DNA from: Pelomonas sp047654785
GTDB taxonomy: Bacteria > Pseudomonadota > Gammaproteobacteria > Burkholderiales > Burkholderiaceae_C
DNA: 64,000 nucleotides
Assembly (NCBI RefSeq): GCF_047654785.1
Contig: NZ_JASGKQ010000003.1
Span: 310,001 to 374,000, forward strand
Direction of reading: 5' to 3'
The notes beneath the pieces were generated by a model that saw only the letters and a program-made list of their open reading frames with translations, had not been told where the DNA came from and made no database searches. Position 1 is the stretch's first letter; each line of letters starts with the position of its first letter. Shown one piece after another: positions 31,515-40,307 of this stretch. Position numbers and translations under genes: made by a program.

Positions 31515-33041
31515 ATGGCGGCAATGGGCATGGTGCGCAGGATGTCAACTGGCAATCGGTGGTCGGGTGCAACGGTTGGCATCCTGGCCGTTGCGATCGT
31601 ATTGGCTGTTGTTGGCGGGCTCGCGGCGGCCCTGGGCGCGATCCTGCCCATCGCCATGCTGTCGGCTCTGCTCATCGGCGTGGCGGTGATTGTCAGCCCC
31701 CGCCTGCACATCGTCTTGGCGACTCTCGTCGCGCTTGTCGTCACCGGTGTCCTGGAATTTTTCGCGTCGTTCGGGCAGGCTAACTGGCTCAGTTCCCTCA
31801 TCGTGGGCAGCATGCTGATCACGGTGGTGGCCCGGATTGCGGGCGGCAGGGCTGCAAATGAACCACTGGGCTCGCTCATGCCGCTGGTGGTGGTGTACCT
31901 GCTGACGTTGGGTTTCTCCAGCGTCGTCAACCAAATTTCGTTTGCGCAGGCGATGGTTGGTGTGCGCGGCTATGTGCCTTATATCGGGGTTGCTGCCTTG
32001 CTGATCTGGGGAGGGCTGAAGCCTGAAACGGGCCAGTTGCTATTCAAAATACTTGTCGGCATCGCGTTGTTGCAGGTGCCATTTGGCCTCTATCAGTCGC
32101 TAGTGGTTGGCCCCTGGAGAGTCGCTCAAGCAGGCGCGATTGGGCGGGCGGATGAAGCGGTTGTGGGAACTTTCGGGGGGAACGTTCTGACAGGTGGATA
32201 CACCGGTGAGATGGCCTCCTTTCTAGTCATGGTTATGGTGTTTGTTACCGCGTTGCGCCGTGATCGACTGATGAGTACGCCTGTTGTCGTTGGAATTGTT
32301 GCCTGCTTGCTGGTCCCCATACTTCTTGCCGAAACAAAAGTAACTTTGGTTCTGATACCGGTATTGTTTGTTGTTGCGTTTTTGACCGATCTCAGGAGGA
32401 ATCCAAAATTCGCCTTTACCGCTGTGGTGGCGGGAGGAATTGCTTTCTCGGTGATTGCAGTCACTTATTATATAAAGTACTGGGCGAGTGGCGACGCTGG
32501 GCATGATTTTGGGTATTCATTCGACCCTAACTTTATGGTGACGCCAGATCATAGGGGGCGCGTTGGAACTATTGTTCATTGGTATCAGATGAACGTGCAG
32601 CTCGGTAGCATATTTGGTGCCCTCATTGGACATGGTGTCGGATCTTCAATTGAGGGGAGTTTTACCATTGGGATGGGGTCGGCGGTCCGTCAGTATGGGT
32701 TGGGGCTTGATGCTCACGCTATGTCTAGACTGCTCTGGGACGGAGGGATTATTTGCTTTGTGCTGTTCGCGAGCATTGGTGTCCGCACTTTCTGGATAAG
32801 CTGGAAGTTGGCGAACGGTGGTCTGGAGCCAGGGCTTGATCGTGCGGCTGCGACATTTTGTGCAGCGGCCTCCTTGTCAATGGTTTTGATGCTCCCCTAC
32901 CAGATGTCTGTGTTGGGTGGGAGCGCAATGCAGTTTATCTTTTGGTTCACTGTGGGTTATACAGAAATGCTCCGGCGGCGATGCCTAGGAACAGGGACGT
33001 TAACGTCGATACGCGGGCGTGCCGGTGCGGCGAGGCGGTGA
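31515..33041 (+). CDS. O-antigen/exopolysaccharide polymerase (Wzy-like)
   Basis: A 508-residue membrane protein with about 11-12 hydrophobic helices and one larger periplasmic loop (about residues 310-400, YSFDPNFMVTPDHRGRV to HGVGSSIEGSF). This topology and the loop motif HGxGS match Wzy-type polymerases, which join repeat units. Sequence identity in the family is low, so the call depends on topology and position between the pyruvyl transferase and glycosyltransferases. The DNA becomes clearly more AT-rich in its second half, from about 32.2 kb. Confidence 0.75.
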   Translation: MAAMGMVRRMSTGNRWSGATVGILAVAIVLAVVGGLAAALGAILPIAMLSALLIGVAVIVSPRLHIVLATLVALVVTGVLEFFASFGQANWLSSLIVGSMLITVVARIAGGRAANEPLGSLMPLVVVYLLTLGFSSVVNQISFAQAMVGVRGYVPYIGVAALLIWGGLKPETGQLLFKILVGIALLQVPFGLYQSLVVGPWRVAQAGAIGRADEAVVGTFGGNVLTGGYTGEMASFLVMVMVFVTALRRDRLMSTPVVVGIVACLLVPILLAETKVTLVLIPVLFVVAFLTDLRRNPKFAFTAVVAGGIAFSVIAVTYYIKYWASGDAGHDFGYSFDPNFMVTPDHRGRVGTIVHWYQMNVQLGSIFGALIGHGVGSSIEGSFTIGMGSAVRQYGLGLDAHAMSRLLWDGGIICFVLFASIGVRTFWISWKLANGGLEPGLDRAAATFCAAASLSMVLMLPYQMSVLGGSAMQFIFWFTVGYTEMLRRRCLGTGTLTSIRGRAGAARR

Positions 33042-33119
33042 CAGCGCTGGCTGATAATTTGTGTATTGTTATCGGGCCTTTATTGGTTTCATAAAATTTC
33101 TCCTGATTTGGCTGTTTTG

Positions 33120-34301
33120 ATGGTTTTTTCTGTTGAACCGAAGAGATATGATGGCTTGGAGGGTTTGCGGGCGCTAATGGCTAGTTGGGTCGTGTTTGGT
33201 CATGTTGGAAATTTTCTCGGTTTCCATCTTGGGGTTAACGCGCCTTCTTGGATGAAGTTGGTGTTGCTGACTAGCGTCCCAGTCAATGTTTTTATAACGT
33301 TGAGTGGTTTCGTTGTTTTTGAGATGTTGCGTCGGAAACATGTCGGGTATGGTATATATGTCCGATCGCGTGCTGCAAGAATTTTCCCGATTTATTTTTT
33401 TGCGCTTGGATTGGCGGTGCTGCTTGGTAGTTTTCGCCATGAAGCATTGATGGATCAACCATGGCGGTCAGCATCCGACTTGGCCGCATTCAGCCAGCGG
33501 GCGGAGGCGGTGAATGCTGATTATTGGGCGCACCTGGCGGCACACGTGCCGTTACTTCACGGGTTGGTGCCTGAGAACCTGTTGCCCCACGCATCGCAGG
33601 CACTCTTGGCGCCTGCGTGGAGTCTTTCGCTTGAATGGCAGTTCTATTTGGTTGCCCCAGCTATCTATCTTGTGTTGACAAGACGGTGGTGGGGGGCGCT
33701 CGCTATCGCCGTAGCCTTTGCGGTGCTTCAGATCGCGGGGGAGGCTTACCTGCCTGGATTGACGAATGCGGCGATTATCAATAGCTGGGGATATTTTTAT
33801 GCGGGGTGGGCTTGTTCACGCTTGTTGGCGGTTGGTGGTGATGGAAAAGTTGTCCGCAAAAACACGATGCTGATGCTGCTTTCGATACCATTTGTACTTG
33901 CTTCTGCTCTTTTTGTTGATCCTGACGTTCGGGCCGCAGGGCTATCATTGTTGATTTGGTTTGCTGCTTTCTTTGGGACTTGCTGGCCCCGCTCGCGGGG
34001 GGGGGCTGTTCGCCCTATTCAGGAATTCATCGGCAGAATTCTTTCGATGGGTTGGTTGCGGAAGGTTGGTGAATCTTCTTATTCCCTTTATCTGCTTCAT
34101 GTCTTCGTGTTGGACATTGTGGGCTGGTTACTCATTCGTCAAGGGTATCTCCGTGGTGGCGATGCTGAAAATTACCTGCTGCTGCTAGGGGCGGTGCTTC
34201 CACTTTCTCTCATCGCGGCGATGCTTGGGTATAGGTTCATTGAGCGACCTTTCATGGCGTTGGGGCGCAGTCGTGCACATGAGAAGTTGCATGGGGCCTA
34301 A
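33120..34301 (+). CDS. acyltransferase 3 family membrane protein (OafA-like)
   Basis: A 393-residue integral membrane acyltransferase. RYDGLEGLRALMASWVVFGHVG near the N-terminus carries the conserved Arg and His of the acyltransferase 3 family (RxxA...H), and about ten helices follow. It probably O-acetylates the polymer or a precursor. The ATG at 33120 gives the usual N-terminus; the open frame extends upstream to a TTG at 33066. The ribosome-binding site is poor. This is the most AT-rich gene in the window and differs from its neighbours in codon use, suggesting later acquisition. Confidence 0.85.
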   Translation: MVFSVEPKRYDGLEGLRALMASWVVFGHVGNFLGFHLGVNAPSWMKLVLLTSVPVNVFITLSGFVVFEMLRRKHVGYGIYVRSRAARIFPIYFFALGLAVLLGSFRHEALMDQPWRSASDLAAFSQRAEAVNADYWAHLAAHVPLLHGLVPENLLPHASQALLAPAWSLSLEWQFYLVAPAIYLVLTRRWWGALAIAVAFAVLQIAGEAYLPGLTNAAIINSWGYFYAGWACSRLLAVGGDGKVVRKNTMLMLLSIPFVLASALFVDPDVRAAGLSLLIWFAAFFGTCWPRSRGGAVRPIQEFIGRILSMGWLRKVGESSYSLYLLHVFVLDIVGWLLIRQGYLRGGDAENYLLLLGAVLPLSLIAAMLGYRFIERPFMALGRSRAHEKLHGA

Positions 34302-35406
34302 TGTGAGAACGATTGCAGTGGCTTGTTTTACTGGTGATTCGGGCCTGACCGATTACAGCCTATCGTTGGCCAGGGAGCTGAACAAGACGATCCCCACGGA
34401 GGTCATCACCGGTATTTCCCTGCCGAAAACCTTCGACGCGCTCGGGGTTCCGGTCCGCCGGTTTTTCCGCCGCTCCAGGTGGTATCCGCTGGATGTGTTG
34501 CGCTTCTTCGTGGCCATCGTGGCCGGACGGCCGCGGGTGCTGCTGTTCCAGGCTCAGTTGAAAGTGCCGCTGCTCGAAGGTCTGTTGGTCACGCTGTTCC
34601 GTTGGCTGGGGATTCGCTGCGTGCTGACGGTGCATGACGTGCTGCCGCACTATCCGCGCGCTTGGAGCGCGACTGAATTCAGTTGGTTCTATCGGCGCTT
34701 CGACCGGCTGGTGGTCCACTCGGAGGCGGCGCGCGCGGCGCTGGCGCGCATGGGCGTGCAGCGTCCTATGCTGGTTGTGCCGCACGGCGCGTATGACCTG
34801 TTCCGCCTTGCGTCGCCGGACAAGGCGGATGCGCGTCGGCGTATCGGCTGGACCGGAGACGAGTCGGCCTACGTGGTGCTGTTCTTCGGCCATCTGGAAC
34901 CGCGCAAGGGGCTGGTGGAGTTCCTGCAGGCGGCCGAGCAGATGCAGGACCGCAGCGACGTGGTGTTCGTCGTCGCCGGGCGTTTCGATGCACGCCATCA
35001 CCCGGCCGAGTTGGCCGCCCTGGTGGAGCGCGCCGGCCGGTTGCCCAACGTGCTTCTGCGCAACGAGCGCATCCCGTTCGAGGAGGTGGAGAACTACTTC
35101 TGCGCCTGTGACCTGGTGGCGATGCCTTATCACGAGGGCTCGACCAGCGGGGTGCTGAAGCTGGCCATCGCGTTCGAGAAACCAGTGCTGGCCTCGCGGG
35201 TGGGCGATTTTCCCGAGCAGGTGCCTACGGGCGCCGGCGTCTGGGTGGAGCCGGGGCCGCAGATGGCCGAGGGCCTGGCGCGTGCCGTGCTTTCCGCCAA
35301 GCAGGATCAAGCTGCGCTGGAGCAGGCCATGCGCGGTGCTGCTGCCGGTTGCGACTGGCGTGACATCGCGGCGAAGTACGCGAGCTTCATGCTGGCACCC
35401 GACTGA
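34291..35406 (+). CDS. glycosyltransferase, family 4 (GT-B fold)
   Basis: A 371-residue cytoplasmic glycosyltransferase. CFTGDSGLTDYSLSLAREL is the acceptor-side glycine loop; VLFFGHLEPRKGLVEFLQAAEQ is the start of the Glycos_transf_1 domain. The usual E-x7-E region reads MPYHEGSTSGVLKLAIAFEKPVLAS, in which the donor-site glutamates look partly replaced. The substrate is unknown. The start is uncertain: ATG 34279, ATG 34291 and GTG 34303 are all in frame; I use 34291, which overlaps the acyltransferase by 11 bases. Confidence 0.82.
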   Translation: MGPNVRTIAVACFTGDSGLTDYSLSLARELNKTIPTEVITGISLPKTFDALGVPVRRFFRRSRWYPLDVLRFFVAIVAGRPRVLLFQAQLKVPLLEGLLVTLFRWLGIRCVLTVHDVLPHYPRAWSATEFSWFYRRFDRLVVHSEAARAALARMGVQRPMLVVPHGAYDLFRLASPDKADARRRIGWTGDESAYVVLFFGHLEPRKGLVEFLQAAEQMQDRSDVVFVVAGRFDARHHPAELAALVERAGRLPNVLLRNERIPFEEVENYFCACDLVAMPYHEGSTSGVLKLAIAFEKPVLASRVGDFPEQVPTGAGVWVEPGPQMAEGLARAVLSAKQDQAALEQAMRGAAAGCDWRDIAAKYASFMLAPD

Positions 35407-35413
35407 GGTCACG

Positions 35414-36652
35414 ATGCCCCGACTGCTGAACATCAACACTTACCACTACCGCCGCGGCGGCTCGGATGCCGTGTACCTGGAGCATGCGGCGCTGATGGGT
35501 GAACAAGGCTGGGACAACGGCTTCTTCGCGATGCAGCATCCGAAGAACCAGCCCACGCCATGGTCACGCTACTTCATCGACGAACTGGAGTTCGGCAACG
35601 CCTACTCGACGCTGGACAAGCTGGTGATGGCATCGAAGGTGATCTACTCCTTTGAGGCGCAGCGCAAACTGCGCGCGTTGCTGCGCGATTTCCCGGCCGA
35701 CGTGGCGCATCTGCACTGCATCTACCACCACCATTCGCCCGCCATCCTGCCGGTGCTGAAGAATGCGGGCGTGCCCGTGGTGATGACCGCCCACGACCTG
35801 AAGGTGGCCTGCCCGGCCTACAAGATGCTCAACCGCGACGGGGTGTGCGAGCGCTGCCGTACGGGTTCGGTGATCAACGTGGTCAAACACCGATGTATCC
35901 GCGACTCGCTGGCCGCGAGCGCGATCGTCGCCGCCGAAAGCGGGCTGCACCGGGCGCTGGGCACCTATCAGAAGCACATCGACCGGCTGGTGGTGCCGAG
36001 CCGCTTTTTCGGTCAGAAGATCGTCGAATGGGGCTTTCCGGCCGACAAGGTGGTCTACATCCCGAACTATGTCGATGCTTCGACGCAGGTGCCACAGTAC
36101 GAGCCCGGCGACTATTTCCTGTACTTCGGCCGCCTGGCGCTGGAGAAGGGCGTGGACACGCTGATCCGCGCGGCTGCGGCTGCGGGTGTGATGCTGAAGA
36201 TCGCCGGCACCGGCCCCGAGGAAGAGGCGCTGCGGGCGCTCGTCGCCCAATTGGGCGATGCCGCCGGGGCGCGCATCGAGTTCCTGGGTTTCCAATCCGG
36301 TGCGGCGCTGCATGCGCTGATCCGGCAGGCCCGCGTGGTTGTGCTGCCGTCACAGTGGTACGAGAACGCGCCGATGAGCGTGCTGGAGAGCTTTGGTTTC
36401 GGCACGCCGGTGATCGGCGCGGCCATCGGGGGCATCCCGGAACTGGTGCGCGACGGCGTCACGGGCTGGACCTTCGAGCCTGGCGATGCACAGGCGTTGG
36501 CTGCTTTGCTGTCGCGCACCGCGCGGATGTCGGTGACGGAGCTTGCCGAGGCGGGCCGTGCAGGCCGCTCCATGGTTGAAACCGAATTCACCAAGGACCG
36601 CTACCGGGCGGCCATGCTGGATCTTTACGCCGATCTCGGCGTGCGGAGTTGA
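35414..36652 (+). CDS. glycosyltransferase, family 4 (GT-B fold)
   Basis: A 412-residue cytoplasmic glycosyltransferase. NINTYHYRRGGSDAVYLEHA is the N-terminal acceptor loop; DVAHLHCIYHHHSPAIL and MTAHDLKVACPAYKML are typical of this subfamily. YFLYFGRLALEKGVDTLI begins the donor domain and VLPSQWYENAPMSVLESFGFG gives the E-x7-E motif. It is seven bases after the previous glycosyltransferase and five bases before the next, so it is in the same operon. The donor sugar cannot be told. Confidence 0.88.
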   Translation: MPRLLNINTYHYRRGGSDAVYLEHAALMGEQGWDNGFFAMQHPKNQPTPWSRYFIDELEFGNAYSTLDKLVMASKVIYSFEAQRKLRALLRDFPADVAHLHCIYHHHSPAILPVLKNAGVPVVMTAHDLKVACPAYKMLNRDGVCERCRTGSVINVVKHRCIRDSLAASAIVAAESGLHRALGTYQKHIDRLVVPSRFFGQKIVEWGFPADKVVYIPNYVDASTQVPQYEPGDYFLYFGRLALEKGVDTLIRAAAAAGVMLKIAGTGPEEEALRALVAQLGDAAGARIEFLGFQSGAALHALIRQARVVVLPSQWYENAPMSVLESFGFGTPVIGAAIGGIPELVRDGVTGWTFEPGDAQALAALLSRTARMSVTELAEAGRAGRSMVETEFTKDRYRAAMLDLYADLGVRS

Positions 36653-36657
36653 TGTAG

Positions 36658-37770
36658 ATGACCGAACGCAAGACCTTGCGAATCCTGGGCACCCGTGGTG
36701 TGCCGGCTGCCCATGGCGGCTTCGAGACCTTTGCCGAGTACCTGGCGTTGCACCTGGTGCAGCAGGGCTGGCGGGTGGTGGTGTACTGCCAGGTGGATGG
36801 CAGCGGGCCGATTTACGAGGATCGCTGGGAGGGCGTGGAGCGCGTGAACATTCCCGTCGCGCTGGACGGCCCCAAGGGCACGATCGCCTTCGACTGGCAG
36901 GCCACCCGCCATGCGTCGCGCTTCGGCGACCTGTGCCTGACCCTGGGCTACAACACGGCGGTCTTCTGTGCGCTGTTGCGGTTCAAGGGTGTGCCCAACG
37001 TGATCAACATGGACGGCATCGAGTGGGCCCGTGCCAAGTGGGGCAGTGTGGCCAAGACCTGGTTCTGGATGAACGACTGGATGGGCTGCTGGCTTGGCAA
37101 CCATCTGGTGGCCGACCATCCCGGCATTGCGCGGCACCTGCAGACGCGGGTGAAGGCCGGCAAGATCACGATGATTCCCTACGGCGCGGCCCAGGTGGAT
37201 GCGGCCCCAGAGGAGCCGGTGCGTGCACTGGGGCTGGAACCGAGGCGTTACCTGACCGTGATCGCGCGTGCCGAGCCGGAGAACTCCATTCTGGAAGTGG
37301 TCAGCGGATTCAGTGCCAAGGCCCGCGGTGTGAAGCTCGCTGTGCTGGGCAAGTACGAGGAAAGCCACGCCTATCACCGGGCGGTCAAGGCCGCCGCAGG
37401 CACGGAGGTGGTGTTCCTGGGCGCCATTTACGACAAGAGCGTGGTTCAGGCACTGCGCGCGCACAGCCTGGCCTATGTGCATGGGCACCAGGTCGGTGGC
37501 ACCAATCCATCCCTGGTGGAGGCGCTCGGTGCGGGTAACGCCGTGATCGCGCATGACAACCAGTTCAACCGCTGGGTGGCGGGTGAGGGGGCGGCATTCT
37601 TCGGTGATGCGGGGCAATTCGCCGACACGATTACCACGCTGCTCGCGGCGCCCGAGCGCGTCGAGACGATGCGTGCGGCCAGCCGGGTTCAGTTTCAGCA
37701 ACGGTTCACTTGGCCGCAGGTGCTGAACGAATACCAGGTGATGCTGGAACAGTGGCTGCCGCGGCGCTAA
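36658..37770 (+). CDS. glycosyltransferase with DUF1972 N-terminal domain
   Basis: A 370-residue GT-B enzyme. ILGTRGVPAAHGGFETFAEY is the signature of the DUF1972 domain, found in rhamnosyltransferase-like enzymes. MDGIEWARAKWG is another block of the domain. RAEPENSILEVVSGFS and HGHQVGGTNPSLVEALGAGNAVIAHD form the donor site. With rfbBDAC in the locus, a dTDP-rhamnose donor is a fair guess but not shown. It is the last gene of the rightward arm; the next gene is convergent, 110 bases on. Confidence 0.88.
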   Translation: MTERKTLRILGTRGVPAAHGGFETFAEYLALHLVQQGWRVVVYCQVDGSGPIYEDRWEGVERVNIPVALDGPKGTIAFDWQATRHASRFGDLCLTLGYNTAVFCALLRFKGVPNVINMDGIEWARAKWGSVAKTWFWMNDWMGCWLGNHLVADHPGIARHLQTRVKAGKITMIPYGAAQVDAAPEEPVRALGLEPRRYLTVIARAEPENSILEVVSGFSAKARGVKLAVLGKYEESHAYHRAVKAAAGTEVVFLGAIYDKSVVQALRAHSLAYVHGHQVGGTNPSLVEALGAGNAVIAHDNQFNRWVAGEGAAFFGDAGQFADTITTLLAAPERVETMRAASRVQFQQRFTWPQVLNEYQVMLEQWLPRR

Positions 37771-37880
37771 GAGCATGGCATGACACACACAACTGACGCG
37801 AAGTCCATGACGCGCTGCAGTTCATGGTGCATATGCCGGCCCGTCTGTGGCTGAGAACGGAGTTTTTCAGGGCGGACTAA

Positions 37881-38837
37881 TTAGTAAACAAATTTTGGCG
37901 GTGGCAGTTGCAGTAGTTCTTCGGCCGTCAGGCCGGGCAGGCGCAGCAGTACCGTGGAGTAGTTCCAGTCGGGGCCGGACTGGATGAGTCGGCCCGATCC
38001 GGCACCGGGGTTGTACTTGGCCTGCAGGTCGGCCAGGCCGGCCCCAACCCAGGGGTAGTAGTCGGCGCCAGCGATCACGCCCATGCGCGCCATCGAACGG
38101 TCGTCGGGAAGCTGTGGATCGATGGCAACGAGCCGGTGTCGGATGGATACCAGCAGTGCAAGCATGTCTGCTCCGTCGGGCGTCCACGGCAATTCGACTT
38201 GTTTGGCGCCGCCATGCACCATGGAACCCGCAGTGGGAATGGCGATGAATCCGTCGTCGTCTGCCCGTTTTCGGCCGCCACTTTTGCGTAAAGAATCTAC
38301 GGCGTTGGGGCGATAGGCGCCCTGCCAGGCGGGGTATCGTTGGGCCCTGAGCGAGCCCCAGCGACGAGTGCTTCTCCGCAGCACCCAGAGCTCCAGGCCG
38401 TTGATCTCGACGCCGGTATTGGTCGCCGGGCTGCCGCGTGCGTCGAGGTAGACGGTGAACCAGCCGGCCACGGAGTGCCATTCGTCGAAGCGGGTGCCCT
38501 CACGCCACCATTTGGGTAGGGCTCGTCCGTAAGGTTCGGCACCCATGACGACGAAGGGGCCGACATGCCAGCCCCCCTTGGCCTCGATGCCGTGCAACGG
38601 AAAATCGTGCGGGTGTTGCATGTCGTCGATGATGCGACGCATGCGAACCTGGGCCTCGGACCTGGCCTGCGTCTGCAAGGTAGTGCCGAGGCCTGCGAGA
38701 AACACAATCCCCGAACGAACAAGCCAGGCGCGACGTGATGGGTGAGACAAAAGGGGGGGAGATATCACAAGCAGTACCTTTGATACAAACGCGCGCTCTT
38801 TTGGCTCTCGGGCCGCAAGCATTGTGACGTCGGGCAC
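37881..38837 (-). CDS. unknown exported protein with Tat-like signal
   Basis: A 318-residue protein I do not recognise. The stretch SHPSRRAWLVRSGIVFLAG near residue 31 resembles a twin-arginine signal (SRRxWL, hydrophobic core), so the mature part is likely periplasmic or surface. The body is rich in Trp, Tyr and Gly, e.g. EAKGGWHVGPFVVMGAE, SVAGWFTVYLDARG and PDWNYSTVLLRLPG, giving the look of a beta-rich domain. The start is uncertain: GTG 38837, or GTG 38768 preceded by AAAGG, which would put the Tat motif nearer the N-terminus. It is 30 bases downstream of the DUF1501 gene and probably shares its transcript. Confidence 0.65.
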   Translation of the reverse strand: MPDVTMLAAREPKERAFVSKVLLVISPPLLSHPSRRAWLVRSGIVFLAGLGTTLQTQARSEAQVRMRRIIDDMQHPHDFPLHGIEAKGGWHVGPFVVMGAEPYGRALPKWWREGTRFDEWHSVAGWFTVYLDARGSPATNTGVEINGLELWVLRRSTRRWGSLRAQRYPAWQGAYRPNAVDSLRKSGGRKRADDDGFIAIPTAGSMVHGGAKQVELPWTPDGADMLALLVSIRHRLVAIDPQLPDDRSMARMGVIAGADYYPWVGAGLADLQAKYNPGAGSGRLIQSGPDWNYSTVLLRLPGLTAEELLQLPPPKFVY

Positions 38838-38867
38838 ATAATGCGAGTGCTTGCGCCGTCCCGCCCG

Positions 38868-40307
38868 TCATATCCGCATGAATGCGGGCTGTCCGGAGAA
38901 ATTCGCCAGAGAGGGCAGCACCTGCATCTGTTCGGAGGTATTTAACCCCATCCATGCAGCCATGCTCCCGGCCATCTGACTCACGGCCATTGTAGGCAGC
39001 AGCCTTCCGGAACCGATGTCATGAGAGGTGCCGAGAGTAGTGGTTGGAAACTGTCCGTACATCGCTCCGCCACGAACGGCGCCGCCCGCCACAAAATGAT
39101 GGCTACCCCAGCCGTGATCGCTGCCATCGCCGTTGCTTAGCAGGGTGCGGCCGAAATCCGAGGCGGTGAATAGCGTCACATTGTTCTGCAGACCCAGGCC
39201 GTTCAGCGCCGACATGAAGTAGTTGATCGATTGCGCGACCTGGGCCATTTGGATGGGCTGGTCGCGCATTTGGTTGGCGTGGGTGTCGAAACCACCCATT
39301 TGAACCATGAACACTTGGCGTCGCATGCCCAAGGCTTGGTTGGCCGCGATGATCTGCAGCACCATGCGCAACTGGCGAGCCAGGCTGAGCCTGTCCAGCG
39401 TGGTATGGGTCGCGTTGATCTGGGCGATGGCGGTGCTGGGAATGGCCGGAACGTTCACCCTGGACAGGGCGGCCTGGAGGGTGGCATTGGCGCTCAGGCC
39501 TCGCTGCATCACGCGGGCGTACTCGGCCTGTAGGCGGTCGCTGCCGGTGGCGGCATAGGCTTGTCGCAGGGCCTTGCCTGCGGCGCTTGATCCGAACACG
39601 CTGGCGCTGGTCATGCCGTTGGCCGAGACGGGGCCTTCCTGATCCACCTGATACTGGCTGACGCTGCTGCCCGACAGGAACACGGCGTTTCCACTGGCCG
39701 ATACGGCCGTGAACACGGGTTGGGCGTTGGCCGACATGAGGATGTCACCCATGCGTCCGCCCCAGCCCGAGGGCGCGCCTTCCGGCGCCAGGCTTTGCCA
39801 TGTGGAGGACTGGTCGTTGTGCGAAAACAGCTTGGCAGGAACGTTGATGCCCGCGCTGTACTCGGCTTTCGTGATCGGCCGGACCAGCGGGCCCACATTG
39901 GCCAGGATGGCGACTTGGCCGGCTTCGTACCAACTGCGCAGGGGGGCCAACTCTGCCGGCATGCCGAAGTTGCGGCCGCTGGCTTGTCCTGCGACCGTGA
40001 TGCCTTGCAGGCGGTCTGCGGCCCATGCCAACTCGCCGCGAGCGCGGGCGTACTCGGCGTAGCCCGAGGCGTCGGTGGGGATGACCCAGTTGTGGCTGTC
40101 ACTGCCGCCGTTCATGTAGAGGCACACCAACGCTTTGTAGCCGGACGTCGTGGCCGCGTGGCTGCTTTGGCTGGCCAGCGCTGCCATGCCGGCGAGGCTG
40201 GTGACCAGAGGCAAGCCATGCTGCGGGATGGCTGTACTGGCCGCCAAGCCACTCACGGCCCGAAGAAAGCTGCGGCGCGAGGCGCCGGTATGGATCGATC
40301 GGTTCAT
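38868..40307 (-). CDS. DUF1501 protein, Tat-exported
   Basis: A 479-residue DUF1501 protein of the alkaline-phosphatase-like superfamily. SRRSFLRAVSGLAAS at residues 10-24 is a twin-arginine signal. LVCLYMNGGSDSHNWVIP, VFMVQMGGFDTHANQM and LFTASDFGRTLLSNGDGSDHGWGSHHFVAGG are the family blocks, with the His/Asp metal-site residues at the third. Function is unknown; DUF1501 and DUF1800 genes are found as pairs in many bacteria. Its ATG overlaps the stop of the DUF1800 gene (ATGA), so the two are made together, and both belong to the leftward cassette within the exopolysaccharide locus. Confidence 0.92.
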   Translation of the reverse strand: MNRSIHTGASRRSFLRAVSGLAASTAIPQHGLPLVTSLAGMAALASQSSHAATTSGYKALVCLYMNGGSDSHNWVIPTDASGYAEYARARGELAWAADRLQGITVAGQASGRNFGMPAELAPLRSWYEAGQVAILANVGPLVRPITKAEYSAGINVPAKLFSHNDQSSTWQSLAPEGAPSGWGGRMGDILMSANAQPVFTAVSASGNAVFLSGSSVSQYQVDQEGPVSANGMTSASVFGSSAAGKALRQAYAATGSDRLQAEYARVMQRGLSANATLQAALSRVNVPAIPSTAIAQINATHTTLDRLSLARQLRMVLQIIAANQALGMRRQVFMVQMGGFDTHANQMRDQPIQMAQVAQSINYFMSALNGLGLQNNVTLFTASDFGRTLLSNGDGSDHGWGSHHFVAGGAVRGGAMYGQFPTTTLGTSHDIGSGRLLPTMAVSQMAGSMAAWMGLNTSEQMQVLPSLANFSGQPAFMRI

